Shown in pieces: positions 1-53,300 of a stretch of DNA of 64,000 bases. Both the position numbers and the translations under genes were made by a program. Origin of the DNA: Eutrigla gurnardus (lineage: Eukaryota > Chordata > Actinopteri > Perciformes > Triglidae). The notes beneath the pieces are model-generated. The model had not been told where the DNA came from. It did not search any database and was given only the letters and a program-made list of their open reading frames with translations. Location of the stretch: positions 30,242,290-30,306,289 of the forward strand of contig OY741265.1 in NCBI GenBank assembly GCA_963514095.1. The letters run 5' to 3'. Position 1 is the stretch's first letter; each line of letters starts with the position of its first letter.

Positions 1-22827
<22,827 letters not shown>

Positions 22828-25319
22828 AATCCTACGATGTAACGTTAACCACAGTCAAGTATACGAGTCGAAAAAGCAACAATGCTACGGCCTAAGGTTA
22901 GCCAAACTGTTTCCAGGAATGCTAATATAGCCGGCTAACAAGTAAGTTCTTGCAGGCCATAGCTTGGTTCTTACAAAGTAACCTACCGTTAGCTATGTGG
23001 TGCTACGTAACCTAGCCAGCTAATATTAGCTCACTAGTACAACCACTACGCTATTGCATTTAAAAGTGAGCATTACACACCACATATCGCAACCACAGTG
23101 CGCTGAAATACAACAAATCCCGACAACGGTATTTACGGAGTAACGCCAGGAGTAAGGACTACCTTCGTGCTAACGTTAGCTAGCTAGCTAAAATGTAGCT
23201 AGCCCGACCGGCAGTGTTAGCAAGTCATTTCCCCTGCATTTTCCATTTAACGCTACCTGACGCTAACGTGACGAGTTTATTGTGTTAAGGTCAAATATTA
23301 TCGAACCTTTCATGCGTGCAGCTGCTTCACCAAAAATATTTAATGTGTTTTCACATTTTATTCACGGTTTATTTTAGATTTAGCGCCCTTGCGTCAATTT
23401 ATAAATAAATTATTTCTCCGCTCAAAATCAACACGACGTCTACAAGTGACGTAACCGACGTCTCTTTGTTGTGACTGGAGAGGAACGTAAGGATTCATGT
23501 GGAGCCTTCAGAGGCCTCCTGTCCGTGTTAGACTTCAATGCTTTGCTGTCTGTGCTCTCGACATAAAACATGTTATTGTTTCAAATGTGTCAGTTCTGTT
23601 CACATTTTGTGATCTCAATACTTTTTTTTTATCTTTGGCTGCTTTTGAATAAAAAAGGACACAATTTAGTTACATTTCAAACTATAATAATGATTCTATA
23701 ATAAAATAATAATACCGTACTTAATATTAATAAAACTGTGATAACTAAAAAACACAGTTTTTTAAATCCGTAGCCTAAAGTGGAGCTTTCCCTGCTATAG
23801 TGCGTTTATCCATAGCAATTTCTAAATGTGCATTTTGTGTTTGCATTGAGTTTATAATTGGAAAGGAGACCAACGTTGATATTGGTATGGATCATGATAA
23901 AAGTGAACATGTGAGTTATTTTCAAGCTGGTGACTAACTTTGTTGTTAAATGTGAATGACACAAACTCATTTCACAACATTGTTAAAGTGATATTAAAAT
24001 ATATGTAGCCTATTTAACCCTCCTGTCATCCTTGTGGTCAATTTCACCCCATGTTTAACGTCTCTAAAAAGAGGGTTAACATACATTATTTGCATGATAT
24101 TAAGTGACCTATTTTAATGGGGGCAAATAGGCTTGAATTTGAATTATAAATAACAATCAATACTTAATTTAATTTTGTTTGTAGCTTGTTACTTTGTGTA
24201 CTTCCTGCTACTTGGTTCAATCCGCAGAGAGTCTGTAGGCGACTCACTTTCTTTGGCCACATACTGTACCTGATGACTGATTTTTTTCCCCTTATTTAAT
24301 AAGGAAAAAAAACATTTTTTTTTCAAATTCATTTAAAACAATCTGCTCATGATTTACCCCAGTAATGTAGAACAAGACTAAAACTCCTGTCACTGAGGCT
24401 TCCATTCAGAAAATGTGTTGTTTATGTCCTGGTCTGCTCTCGCATATTGGCTATAGGCCTAAACATATTAATCTAATTGTGACAGTTAATGAAGCAGTTA
24501 AATGGAGTGTTGGCCTTCTCTTTGCATCAGCTGCTGATATAATCAGCTTAGCTGTCCTATCAATCATTGAGGGACGTGTGTCTGCGCTGCAGCATTGCAC
24601 ATCTTCTGAAGAGGGCAGTTTGATATTACCTTTAAGGATTGCCTTTGGCTCACAATACAGTTGTTATACCATTTACAGCAACTTGCTTGATCCATTACTG
24701 ATAAATCAAACAGGGTTTTCTAGCACAAAATAATGGAGTGCTCATTTCTTAATGATTACAAATGCTGATCTATGGTCAACAGTAACGAGTAAAAAGTGAT
24801 TCATAAGGATACTTGCAGTGATTCCTGTCAGGTCTGTTGCAAATATCAGCAATGTACTGCCTATAGTGAAAGGGAAACAATTTAATAGACTGATTTAGCA
24901 AATGAATGCATGACCATTTTCATAACACCCTTTGATATAATCCAGCATTCACACATTACTTCTTCTCCAACATGAGGATTGCTGCCTGTTCCTTTATCAT
25001 TGCTGCGATTAAATGCCTCTCAGTCTCTGGACTGTTTATCACATCATAAGATGTGTAGATAATACAATCTTCCATATTGTTCCAAATGTCCAGCCTTTGC
25101 TGAATCAGTGGCATATTACTAAAACGTGTTGATGAAAATATGCAATGTACATGGGGTGACACAGTCGGCAACACTCCCGTTCTGAAAAGTGAAGCCAAGG
25201 GCCAGGGTTGCCTAAGGGAAACAACTTCGCAACTGGCACGAGGCGGATTGTCTGTGAATGCAGCACGTTGTCTGACCGCCGAGGCTGAGGAGATGAATGG
25301 ACTAGGCCCCGCCCCCCTG

Positions 25320-42280
<16,961 letters not shown>

Positions 42281-44090
42281 TTGGCTGGCTCACCTGAGAT
42301 GACTCTCATGCAGGTAAAGTCATCTCTCTCACTCACTGTACACATTGCTGACTTAAACCAGCCTATAATTCATAACAAATGTACAAACCTCTCTCTTTTT
42401 AGTTGGACGGCACTCTGTGGCATCCACCCTGACATGAAGGTGGTCCTCATGTCTGCTGTGGTTCCATAGTATCTGCACTATAAAAACACTTTACAAGGAA
42501 TGGCTGTCTACATGTAGTTAACACTACACTCAAACAGACACAAATAAGAATTCATCATTTAGAATTCACACATGTATCCTCTTTTATCTATTATATCTCA
42601 CTGTCAACATCTTATGAAATACCAAATGTTGTTTTGAATACATTTAGGTGACACATGCAACATGAATTTTTTAGTTCTTTTGACTGACATGGCTGTACTT
42701 GAATATCAATGGCTCAAGCTATTAGCTTTATAAAACCTGCTTTTTAAGACTCTGAAACTTCAGAGTTGTGTCATGTGTATGCTCTGTATGTCTTTTTTAA
42801 GATACTGAATGTAAACTCACAGTTGGACCTGTAACCAAATCTCAGATGGACTTTTAACTGTAGTGTTTGGACCGATTTTTGGACAAGCATTGTTACTGTT
42901 TCCATTTATTCTGTGTTACATTGATGGACTTTAAATCCACTTTACACAAAATGTGATGGATTGTTCTATTTACACTGCTCAAAAAAGTGAAGGGAACACT
43001 TAAATCACACATCAGATATTGATGAACAAATTAATTTAAGTTGAAAATCTTTACTGATGTTCTTTGTATACTTTGTTGAGAACAAACGTAACAACGGTCG
43101 ATGGAAACCAAAATCATCAACCCACTGAGGGCTGGATTCATAATCACACCTGAAATCAAAATAAATTGATATCACAGGTTGATCCAACGATGTGGATTTC
43201 GTTACAGCAGCTCGTCATGTGACTCAGTCATGTGTTTGGCCCCCGAGTGCCTGTATGAACTCCTGGTGAACCCTCTCACACTACACCAGTTTACGGTACC
43301 TAACAGCAGCCATGACATGGAGGTCTGTGTGACCCAACAAGGATTTACCTCCCCAGACCATCACTGACCCACCACCAAACTGGTCCTGCTGGGAGATGTT
43401 ACAGGCAGCATAAGGTTCACCAGGGAGTCTCCAGACTCTTTCACACTTGTGTTCAGTGTGAACCTGCTCTCATCTGTGAAGAGAACAGGGCTCCAATGGT
43501 GGACTGGCCAGTTCTGGTAAGACAAGGTCCTACTAGAGCATAACAGGCCTCATAGAGTCTGTTTGGTCTAGTGGCCTGCTGGACTACCTGTGAACCTGAT
43601 GCCTGATGCGGTACCTGTGCAGGTACCGCCTCATGCTACAAGCAGTGACAAGAACACTAGCAGAACACAAAACTACAGAAGAATCAGTCAGGAAGGAGAA
43701 GGGAAACCATTCCCTTGTTGGGGCTTGTCTTGCTTTTGCCTCCTGTTTTCACTTTCATTTGCACCAAAGCAGCTGAAACTGCTTCACAAACACTTGTGTT
43801 TCCTAAATGGACAGATTGATCTCCCTGAAGTTTAACTGACTTGGTGCTAGACTGAGATGATTGAAGTGTTCCCTTCATTAGTGAATGAGATTAAACTTGA
43901 CTGTGAGGTGGAGTCATGGACACAGCAGCCTGCTGTTTGCTGTGCTTTGTACATAAACTACTCTATTGTTAAACACCTGAACTCAACAAGTGCCACAAGC
44001 TGGTGTCAAGATGCTGTCAACACGAGTGACTTCAGAGAGGATTCTGATTTCACAAACATAGTGACACACGTTTTCTTAGTATCAAAGTAT
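42281..44090. other. Convergent intergenic region camk1g / lamb3
   Basis: Holds the camk1g 3' UTR (end not determined; no strong AATAAA in the first 700 bases) and the TIR element at 42975-43880. The two genes are transcribed towards each other. Confidence 0.5.
42975..43880. mobile_element. Degenerate DNA transposon with GTGAAGGGAACACT ends
   Basis: Left CTCAAAAAAGTGAAGGGAACACT and right AGTGTTCCCTTCATT are inverted. The interior (GGTTGATCCAACGATGTGG, CCACCACCAAACTGGTCCTG, CTGCTCTCATCTGTGAAGAG) is a high-copy fish element that I recognise by sequence but cannot name. Internally deleted; no intact transposase. Confidence 0.7.
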
Positions 44091-44099
44091 TAACAGGCT

Positions 44100-44105
44100 T
44101 TTATT
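44100..44105 (-). terminator. lamb3: Candidate lamb3 poly(A) signal
   Basis: AATAAA on the minus strand. I see no other AATAAA between it and the lamb3 stop at 45000, giving a 3' UTR of roughly 0.9 kb. Confidence 0.4.
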
Positions 44106-44999
44106 TAAATACTGTGGATCATGCACAAACAATAGATGCAAAACAGAAAATAAATAAGCAAACATTCACCCTTTTCAGTTGTGAAACATACAATAAATGC
44201 AGTGGAGTGTATTCCTGTTGAAAAATAAAAGTGTGTGTTGGCTCTTTGCTTCCATAAAGTAGTCATAAAGTTTTTTTTAATTTTTTTTTTTTACAAAGAA
44301 TAGGAGCAACATAGAAGAAATATTGGCCAACCATGGGATAGGCCTATGTTTAATGTCCACATTCATGATCAAAAATATGCTTCATCATTCATTCAAATTC
44401 TCAATGCCACATTGTGAAACGATTGGTTACGTTTAGACAACGAAAGGTTAGCAAAAACATCATAGTTTAAATAATAATGCATCAAGGTCAAATAACAGTG
44501 CCACTAGCATAAATACATAACTCAGCAGAATGTCTTGTTACGTTACATAACAAGTGTAAAGTCCACGGTTACATTAGGTCTTACACGGGACACAAACAGC
44601 AGTCTCCTGGGTGAAAGTCATCCATCACCCTTCCATCAGGCTCTTATGGATTTTCTCACTTGTTATACTCGTTATTATAGCACTCAACTTTCATTAACAG
44701 TCGTTTGATATACCGCCGCGTGCCTAGAACTGTACGACATCACTAATAACGCCAACTTATCTGTGGTTTGCACAAATGTACGATGCCAACCTTCTGTAAT
44801 CCTGGCGACTGGGCTGACCCCCAAATAATTACTTCCTACATTTCCCACAATTCTTTGACAACTGCCAGAGAAGAGGTGCAGTGCTATAGAGGAGAGTTCT
44901 AGCAAAGTGTTCCAGAGTGAGTAAAGTGACAGTGTTGTTAAACAGTAGAAGGGCTGAATGTGTGAAGGCTTGCAGGGGACGGCAGCAGCGCGGGGATGT

Positions 45000-45139
45000 T
45001 CAGCCCTGGCAGGTGCTCAGGTCTTTGCCTTTCTTTCGAAGTTGTGTCAAAAGGTTTTGAAGCTTGGCATCAAGTCCTTCGAGCTTTGTTGACTTCTGAA
45101 GGATCTCGTCCTGAAGCCCCCTGAGGGAATCTGCTTTAC
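45000..45139 (-). CDS. lamb3: lamb3 last coding exon
   Basis: Codes coiled-coil GKADSLRGLQDEILQKSTKL, then LLTQLRKKGKDLSTCQG and TGA at 45000-45002. The Cys three residues from the end corresponds to the interchain Cys in human LAMB3 (ending YYATCK). Confidence 0.9.
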
Positions 45140-48100
45140 CTGGAGAAGTACAGGGAGTGAGTTGGGATCTAATGAAACCACTGCAGACCTCCAAAACATC
45201 CCACTGATGACAGGGTCACCTCCTCTGTGTTCAAAATTGTATTCAAAAATAACTTTTCTGTTATATTTGCACAAATTAGCACATGAGAGATGCAAAAACA
45301 AAGTTCTCTGCCTCATTATAGTGCTTGTGATGGCATTTGCAAGATTAAACTGCAAGAAAAACAACCAATCCGGGCAGAGGAGGCTCAAACAGCTGTCTGA
45401 TTGTGAACTCAAACTCAAATGTGTTCAGAAACATATTTAAGTTATTGTTTAACTGTAAAATGAGAAGAATCGTGACCCGTCTGCCATGTTAAAAACAGTT
45501 GAGCTGAAACGAATCCCCGCCCACTGAAAAAAGTAGACAATCATGTGGGTCATATTTGGGACGAACTGCCTTTAACTCAATAGTAAAACGTCACAGCAAA
45601 TGCAATGAACATATAATGTAAATTCGAAATATTAAATATATTTGGTGTATTTTTCTGTCTGTCAAACAGCCTGTCTTCTCAGAATGTTAATTCTGTATCA
45701 TAGGCCCCTCGATCAGCAGGGAACCTGAACAAGCCGATCTGAGAGTGAGTGAGTGAGTGAGTCTAGTGTAGTTCTGCTGTCTTACCTTCCAGAGCATTTA
45801 ACATGTTTTGGGTGGTGTTGGTCAAAACTCCGGCATCCTGCTGCAGCTTCGCCAGTCGATCCCCCAGTGGCCCCGCCTCGCCACCCGCCCCGCCGGCTGG
45901 AGCCTTGTCTTTAAGATCCTCCAGCTGCTTCTCCAAAGACAGCAGGTCCTACAAACACACACACACATGCATTTTATGCCGGCGTAATGCAAGTTTCGAC
46001 CCGCGCAGCCTTGCGCACGGTCAGTTTGGCAGTTTGGTGGATCGCTTGCGCCAAGATGGGTGTGGCGGCGCAGCAGGGGGAGGCGTCACAGATTCAGCTT
46101 GGTGCAGCGGAAGTTTCGTGGCAAAAAGCTTCGCCGAGACTTCGCCGCAAGCTCGCCAGCTCCAACCTAGTCTACTCTCGGTGCAAGGCGCAAATAAAGT
46201 CCATTAATTCAAGGCGAATTACAGGGCGCGTTTTGGATCGCATGCATTTGCGCCGATGCATGCACGAGACTTGAGAGGATCCGCCGGAACTCGTCATAAA
46301 CACGCCAAGTTCTCACCACGTCAAGTCGGACACAGGTGCACTTCACGGGTTTTTTTTATTATTTTTTTTATTTAAACTTTATTAATAATTGTATACATAA
46401 CAAAAACTATCGCGCCAGGGGAAACTTCACAAGGTTGCACAAAGAATATGGCCTGCCCAGTGGCGCTGGCTTTCTTCGTCGCTGACGAACTCGAGCCGAG
46501 GCATTTGAACTCCCCTTGTTGACGGAGGCTGAGGAATTTTCTCACGTGGGAAATACCACCAATACCGCACTTATTTCAGACCATCTGCAGAGAAAAGCAT
46601 GCGAAGGGAGGTACCCTGGAGATACCGCGAGTTTTTAAAGTCATGTGACATGTCGCAAAGGGAAGTTATCACCAGCATTTGTGACGTTTTTTTCCCAGAA
46701 TGCCTTGTTTTGCGAGGCAAATGCATATGCATGCTTGATTCGAAACAAGCCTACAGCTAGCGGAGTGGAAGTTTGGCTGACCGGCGGGCAGTGCGTACAC
46801 GTCACCGAGACCTCACAGGCAGGTTTCCACAGTTCCAGGCACATTTAAATGGAATAAATAATCACAACAAACACTATTTAATGCAACTAATTGAATCAAC
46901 ACGTGAATTTATATCTATATAGATTGTCCCGTCACATCTGACGTCAGATCAAAGGCGGATGGCACGCGTAACGGAAACTCAGCCTCTCGGACCAAAACAT
47001 CTCCCTCTCTCTCTCTCTCCTGTTTTTTATAATATCGGCATTGTTATTAGGCGCGTTTCGAATCATGCATGCGCATGCATTTGCCTCGCAAAACCAGGCA
47101 TTCTGGGAAAAAAACATCAGAAATGCTGGCGATAACTTCCCTTTGCGACATGTCACATGACTTTAAAAACTCGCGGTATCTCCTGGGTACCTCCCTCCAC
47201 ATGCTTTTCTGTGCAGTTGGTCTCAAATAAGTGCGGACATAAGACACTCCCCTCAACGTTGCCCTAGTTGGTTAGAATTATCACGTGGTATTTCCCACGT
47301 GAGAAAATTCCTCAGCCTCCGTCAACAACGGGAGTTTAAATGCCTCGGCTCGAATAGAAAGAAAGCCAGCGTCACTGAGCAGGCCATATTCTTTGTGCAA
47401 AGTCCGTGAAGTTTCCCCTGGAGACAGTTTTTGTTATGTATATAATTATTAATAAAGTTTAAAAAAAAAAAAAAAAAAAAAAAAGTCTGTGAAGTGCACC
47501 TGTGTCCGACTTGACGTGGTGATAAGTTGACGTGTTTATGACGAGTTCCGGCGGATCCTCTCAAGTCTCGTGCATGCATAGACGCAAATGCATGCGATCC
47601 GAAACGCAGCCAATCCCACTCACGCCTTCTCCTCCTCCCTCTTTCCCACTTGCGCAGGTGGGAGTGACGGGAGGCGTGCCTGCGCGAGCCTGCGCGGTGC
47701 ACAAAACTTGCAAAGTTCAGGCAGACACACCCCGTTGGCGTGGCGCACGTGCGCTGCGCACTGACTACTACGCCAAGTCTACGACACTAGGGCCCTCAGT
47801 CTTTAATATGAAAATGTCATGTCATGATTATCTCAGCCAAAATAATTACAATTCAAGATATTATCCAGAAAATCATAAAAATAAGATTTTTTAATTGGAG
47901 ATCATAAAAGACAAATAGAAAATAATGTAACATAAGAGCAACATTGTAAGTCTGTCCTTTCTTGCTTTTTTTCACGTCTCTACCATGATAGTGAGCTTGA
48001 CATCTTTATTAATTCCAGATATTCCCGATATTCACGATTATCCCAATAATGAAAATTCCCCATGATGCCTGATATAATCCTGTATGATCCCATCCCTGTC

Positions 48101-49912
48101 TCCCACAAACCCTTTGTAACTACTTACCCTAAAAGGCAGTCATTTGGTCATGACTTACTTTGGTTTATATTGACTTATAAGGATAACTCACCATTTCAAT
48201 GTTTCAGCTAGTTTAAATCTTTATAGTCTGCTGCTGATATTAAATAGTGCGAGCTGAACAAACGCCCCCTGAAGACCACCATTAGCTGGAGCGTGTCTCC
48301 CACCTTGTTGGCCTGATCTGCTTCTCCCTCAGCTCCATCTGCGTTGTCCTTAGCGACCTGGCTCCGCTGCTTTGTGTTCTGCAGCAGGTCTCTGATCTCA
48401 TCCAGTTGAGGCTTCAGTGGCGGGATCTGTGTCGCTACGTCGTCCAGAGTCTTCTCAGCCGGCCTCAGCTGCTCTTTGGCCTGCGTGAGGAGAAAGTTGA
48501 AAAGCTCAGCAGCGCTCAGCAAGCAGCTTTCATTCTCATCCAGTGTGTGATGTATCTGTGCTTCCTACCTCAGTCAGGTTGTTGTGCAGGTCGTTAATGA
48601 CAGCCACGCTGTCCTGCAGTTTGTCCTCCAGATCATTAAGGGTGAGCTCTTCCGAGTCGAGGCCTGCCAGCAAGCCATCCACGTCGGCCTTCACACCCAG
48701 CGCCGTGTCCCTGTCAGAGGGAATGAGAGGGAAGCCGCTCAGGATCTGCCCTTCTATTCCATAGAACTCCAGATTAACTCAGAGATGCTTGATATTAGGG
48801 GCCAGCCTGCACCCATGTCTGTGTCATTTTGAAATGTTGATTTATACAATAGCATGTCGGCTGTGTCTCTGCCTGCGTGTGGTTCACAGCAAATACATCT
48901 GTCGACAGTATATTGACATTGAACATGTCACAGACATGAAAAAGCTTAATAATTTAAACGTTTGTTAAAGATAACACCCTCAGCCATATTGTTCACCTAT
49001 TTAACCTATTCTTTCAGTAATCAATACTATCTGTGAGCTTCTTATGCTGCACTGTATTTTCTATTCCTTGATATTCTTGTTTTTAATGATTCATTTTTAT
49101 TTTATTTTATTTTATTATTATTAAATTTTAAACTTTATTTTATTATTGGCTGGTTTTAATGAGGAGTTTTCTATGCATTTCAATTTTGCCTTTATTTTCT
49201 TTTAATTCTTCAATTTTGTATCACTTTATTGTCTATGAAATGTGCCTTGGCTTAACAATGTATGCTGAAAAAATAAAAGAATAAATGTCCTTGTATTTTA
49301 TATCAAAATTCAACATATTTTTCTCCCTTGAAAAACAAAATATGATTTATGTGCTTTCATCAGCTACCAACCAATTTCAACCAATAATATCATGACATCT
49401 ATCCATCAATCAAGCTAGAGAAGGTGGTAAGCTAATCTTTTCAACCATCCAATCAAATTCCTCCCAACGTTATGTCCTCACTGTTTTTGGAAATGTTGAA
49501 GATTTGCATGCCAAATTAACATTGCATTACCAAATGACCATCATTTTTCACAGCCGTTGACTGTTGCGCTGCCTGTTTTTTAAGGTCGTTTAGTCGATTA
49601 CACTACACTGCCTCTGATTGGCTCGTGCTCATTGCCTTTCTTAACACAATTTGGTCCATTGATAACTGATGAACCAGACAGGTGGAAGGAGGGAAGGGTT
49701 CATGATTTCAACTCAGATGTGGATGTTTTCATCAGGATGTTCTCTTATGATGACTATGTCCTGATTATGGGAGAAAAAGGGTTTTTCCTTTAAAATGTTT
49801 CTATTCCGTCGCCTTTATGGATGTAAAATTATAACAATTTTAATTAAATTAGTGTTAACCTTATAACACTTACCCTAATAACACTTAACACTTGCTGACC
49901 CCTTGTTACATA

Positions 49913-49953
<41 letters not shown>

Positions 49954-50273
49954 GATCAATTGAAATAAAACATCAATATATCATGTATAATGAAACATTG
50001 TGGCCATGATGAAAGGCAAACTCGATGTGAAACAGTAGTGTGAAGGCCCACCTGGCATCCTGGGCTTCCTGCAGCAGTTTCCTGGCCGTTTCCAGCTGCG
50101 GCTCGGCCATGTTCAGCACCGCCGAGCTGTCCGGTAAACTCGCCGCCAGATCCTTCAGCTCCTCCAGCTTCCTCTTCAGAGCAGCCAGGCTGAGAGGCAG
50201 CTTGGCTTTCAGGATCCAGTCGCTCACCTCCTGGATGTGGGACAGGTTGGAGGACGGGTCTGCACACACACAT

Positions 50274-50365
<92 letters not shown>

Positions 50366-53300
50366 TGGAGGCAATGATGTTGTAAGGCCTAATTTATTTA
50401 TTTTGTATTTAATTATTTATTTTTTTTCAGAAAAATTCATACTGATGAAAGGGTATACATAGAGTTTTAGGATTATAGTCTGGAGAAAGAATATAATTTA
50501 GAAAGAAGTATTTCTGTAAAGCCTATTTGTCTTTTTGTTTTTATATACACTGTATCCTCATTTAGCTGGAATAAATACAGAATCAATACATATAAATACA
50601 GTTATATGGGTAAAGTTCATATGTATATTGTCAGATTTCACTGTGACCTTTAAACCCAGTCTTGGTTTATTCTACTGTATACTTTATGACAGAATCACAC
50701 TCTGATTGAACCAATCAGAGGACAGTAACTGTGTAAGTAAAGTACATTCTTTAGACCTGCAGCTGATCTAATGGAGAGAGGAATTAGATACGCTATTACT
50801 TTAAGACACATTTACATCATCAGGCTCTAAGCTTGCACCTTTAATGTGTCTAAAAGTTAACATGACAGTAACTCTTGTTCAACACAAGAGATGGAAGAGA
50901 CCATGTGTGTTGCCTTAAACTTGTTACTAGCTGGACTTCTTCACTGGTTGTAGTTGTAATACAGTAGTACAAAGATGTTGTATGGTTCTCCTGGGGGCTA
51001 AGCCCCCCTGTCTTTAAATCCTAGTGACATGGAAGCATGATGGCAAAGGAACGACCTTAGCGCGACCTTCTGGTGAATCCATTCCAAAGCAGCCATTATA
51101 AGTGAAAGTAAGTCAAGCTCTCTACTCTCTGCATCAGAGCCATCTTTACCTGACAGGTAATCTTTGAGGTCTTTGACAACGTCACGCATCTCTTTCAAAT
51201 CGTCCTCCAGCTCGTCTCTGGTCTGCTTCATCTTATTGGACAGCTTCTCTGCAGACTCCCTCACCTGGTTGGTTGTCTCCTGTGTTTCCTGGAGCTGGAA
51301 GGAAGGGAAGTTCACTTCACTTTCATCTTTGGACTCTTCATGAGAAGTACCTAAATAGCCTACAAACGGGATCAGGGTGTGGTGTACCTTCTCTGCAGCG
51401 TCTGTGATCTTCCCCGTGAGCTTTTCCAGTCGCTCCTTCACGTCCTGGGCATCGGTGTCGGCCCTCTTGCTCAGAGGCAGAGCGCCCACACACTTTGCAC
51501 CCTTTTCACATGGCGGGGTCCCGGCTGGTGGACACAACGGCCCCCCTTCACACTGGAGAGGGGTGCAGGACTTTGAGCGAACGCTGCCACATACCTGAAA
51601 ACACACACAGAGAGCTGTTTAACTAGTGCTGCGCCATGCGTGTGAATGTGTAAACAGACTGAATGTAGTGCAAAATGCCTAGTAAGGTAGAAAAGCGCTA
51701 TATAAGTGCATGTCCATTTACTATTCCCAATAGGAACTCAGTATAATCTCATATCCGCATCGTGAGGCCTGAACCTTGTTAGTTAGTCATGTGAATGGTT
51801 CTCGTCGATAGTCACGTGACCCGCTAGTCAGTCAAGTGAACGTCAACCAAGCTCTTTTCCTCAACTAAGTTGTTTTTGCCTAAACCTAGCTAGACATGCT
51901 GAATGTAACCAGCAGGGTGTTGATGACATGAGGCTGCTCACCTGTTTGGCAGCAGGAGTGAGGTCCGGTCGCAAGGCCATGCTCTGGTTCAGTTTGTCCA
52001 GGTTTCTCGTGTTGGCTGGCTGAACTTGGTCTTGAAGGTCTGTCGCCTCCTTTCTGATGTCAGCTGACTCCTTCACGAGCTTTCCACTGTCATCCACGTT
52101 CTTAGCCGCGTCGGTGGACTCATCGTAGGCGTTCTTGATGGCAGTAAATGATCCTGAAGGAAGCAACGACTCAGCATATAAGAAGTCATCATATCATGTC
52201 ATGTGTGAGAAACACAGTGGTGAGATGTTCTTTTGATCAACCATGACTAAAAGAGTAGTGGGTAGTCTGGGAACAGAATAGCAGTAGAATGGAGACTGAA
52301 CAGTTTTCTGTGACTACTTCAGAAGAAAATGGAGATTGTTGATGGTTGCCATGGTGACTGTAAAGCGATGTCACGCCTCACCATGAAGAGAGATGACTTC
52401 GCCTCTATTGCAGCAGTAGCCTATAGATAAAAATGGTCGCTGCTCCGAGCATCCTGCACGTTGATTTGAATACTCCTGCTTTATTTTTTATTATTTCTAT
52501 GCTGATTGGTGCCTGACCTGCATTGTTTTGACTGACTGAGTTATCCTTTGCGTCTTTCTTGGCTTTGTATTCCAGAGTGAGGCTGTCCAGCAGAGTCTGC
52601 AGTCTGTCCAGCTCTGAGTCCAGACCAGGAGTTCTTGTCATGGGTGAAAGGTCATCGTCAACCTTGTCCAGTTGGTCCCTGGAAGAAGAAATGACATCCA
52701 TCTATAGACATTTTTCCCCACAACAAGCTTTGTAAAGAGCTGTAAATGTGTGCTATATTTTCTCATCCCCTCACCTGAGCTTGTTCAGTTGGGATAGAGC
52801 ATCATCGACCTTTGTGACAATATTGGGTGGAAGGGAGATGGTGTCCTGGATCAGCTTCAGGCTGGCCAGCAGGTTGCGGATGCGAGGTCCAAAGTTTCCC
52901 AGATCGCCAGCACCTCCGGGGCGAGGCAGTCTGGGGGCGAGTCTATCCAGAGCCGAGCTGAGGTTCTGTCTCTGGGCGTCCAGCGTGAAGAAGCAGGAGG
53001 GACACGTCTCGCAGCCAGGGAAGGAGTCGCAGTGTCCGGGGCTGCAGGAGTCACAGCGAGTTCCCGTGACGCCCGGCCGACACAAACAGGCTCCCGTCTG
53101 CTTAACGCACATGTCTGGGAGCGTTCCTTCAGCATCACAGCGACATGCTACCAAGGAGGAGAAACACTCAGTCAAACCTGCACACACACTTATTCATGGG
53201 AAGTTATAGAATATGTAGAGTTGTTTGTTTTGACAATAAGAATCAAAATTTCATATTTTTGGTGGAGCTTACAACAGAGTGAATGTTAATGTGTTGAAAG

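Noticed and set aside
24413..24733. 106-codon plus-strand frame upstream of camk1g
   Set aside because: No domain, no signal of splicing and no homology that I recognise; probably chance, though the sequence is complex enough to be a non-coding conserved block.
46645..46848. MTCRKGKLSPAF frame found on both strands as a paired gene
   Set aside because: Explained by the symmetry of the foldback element.
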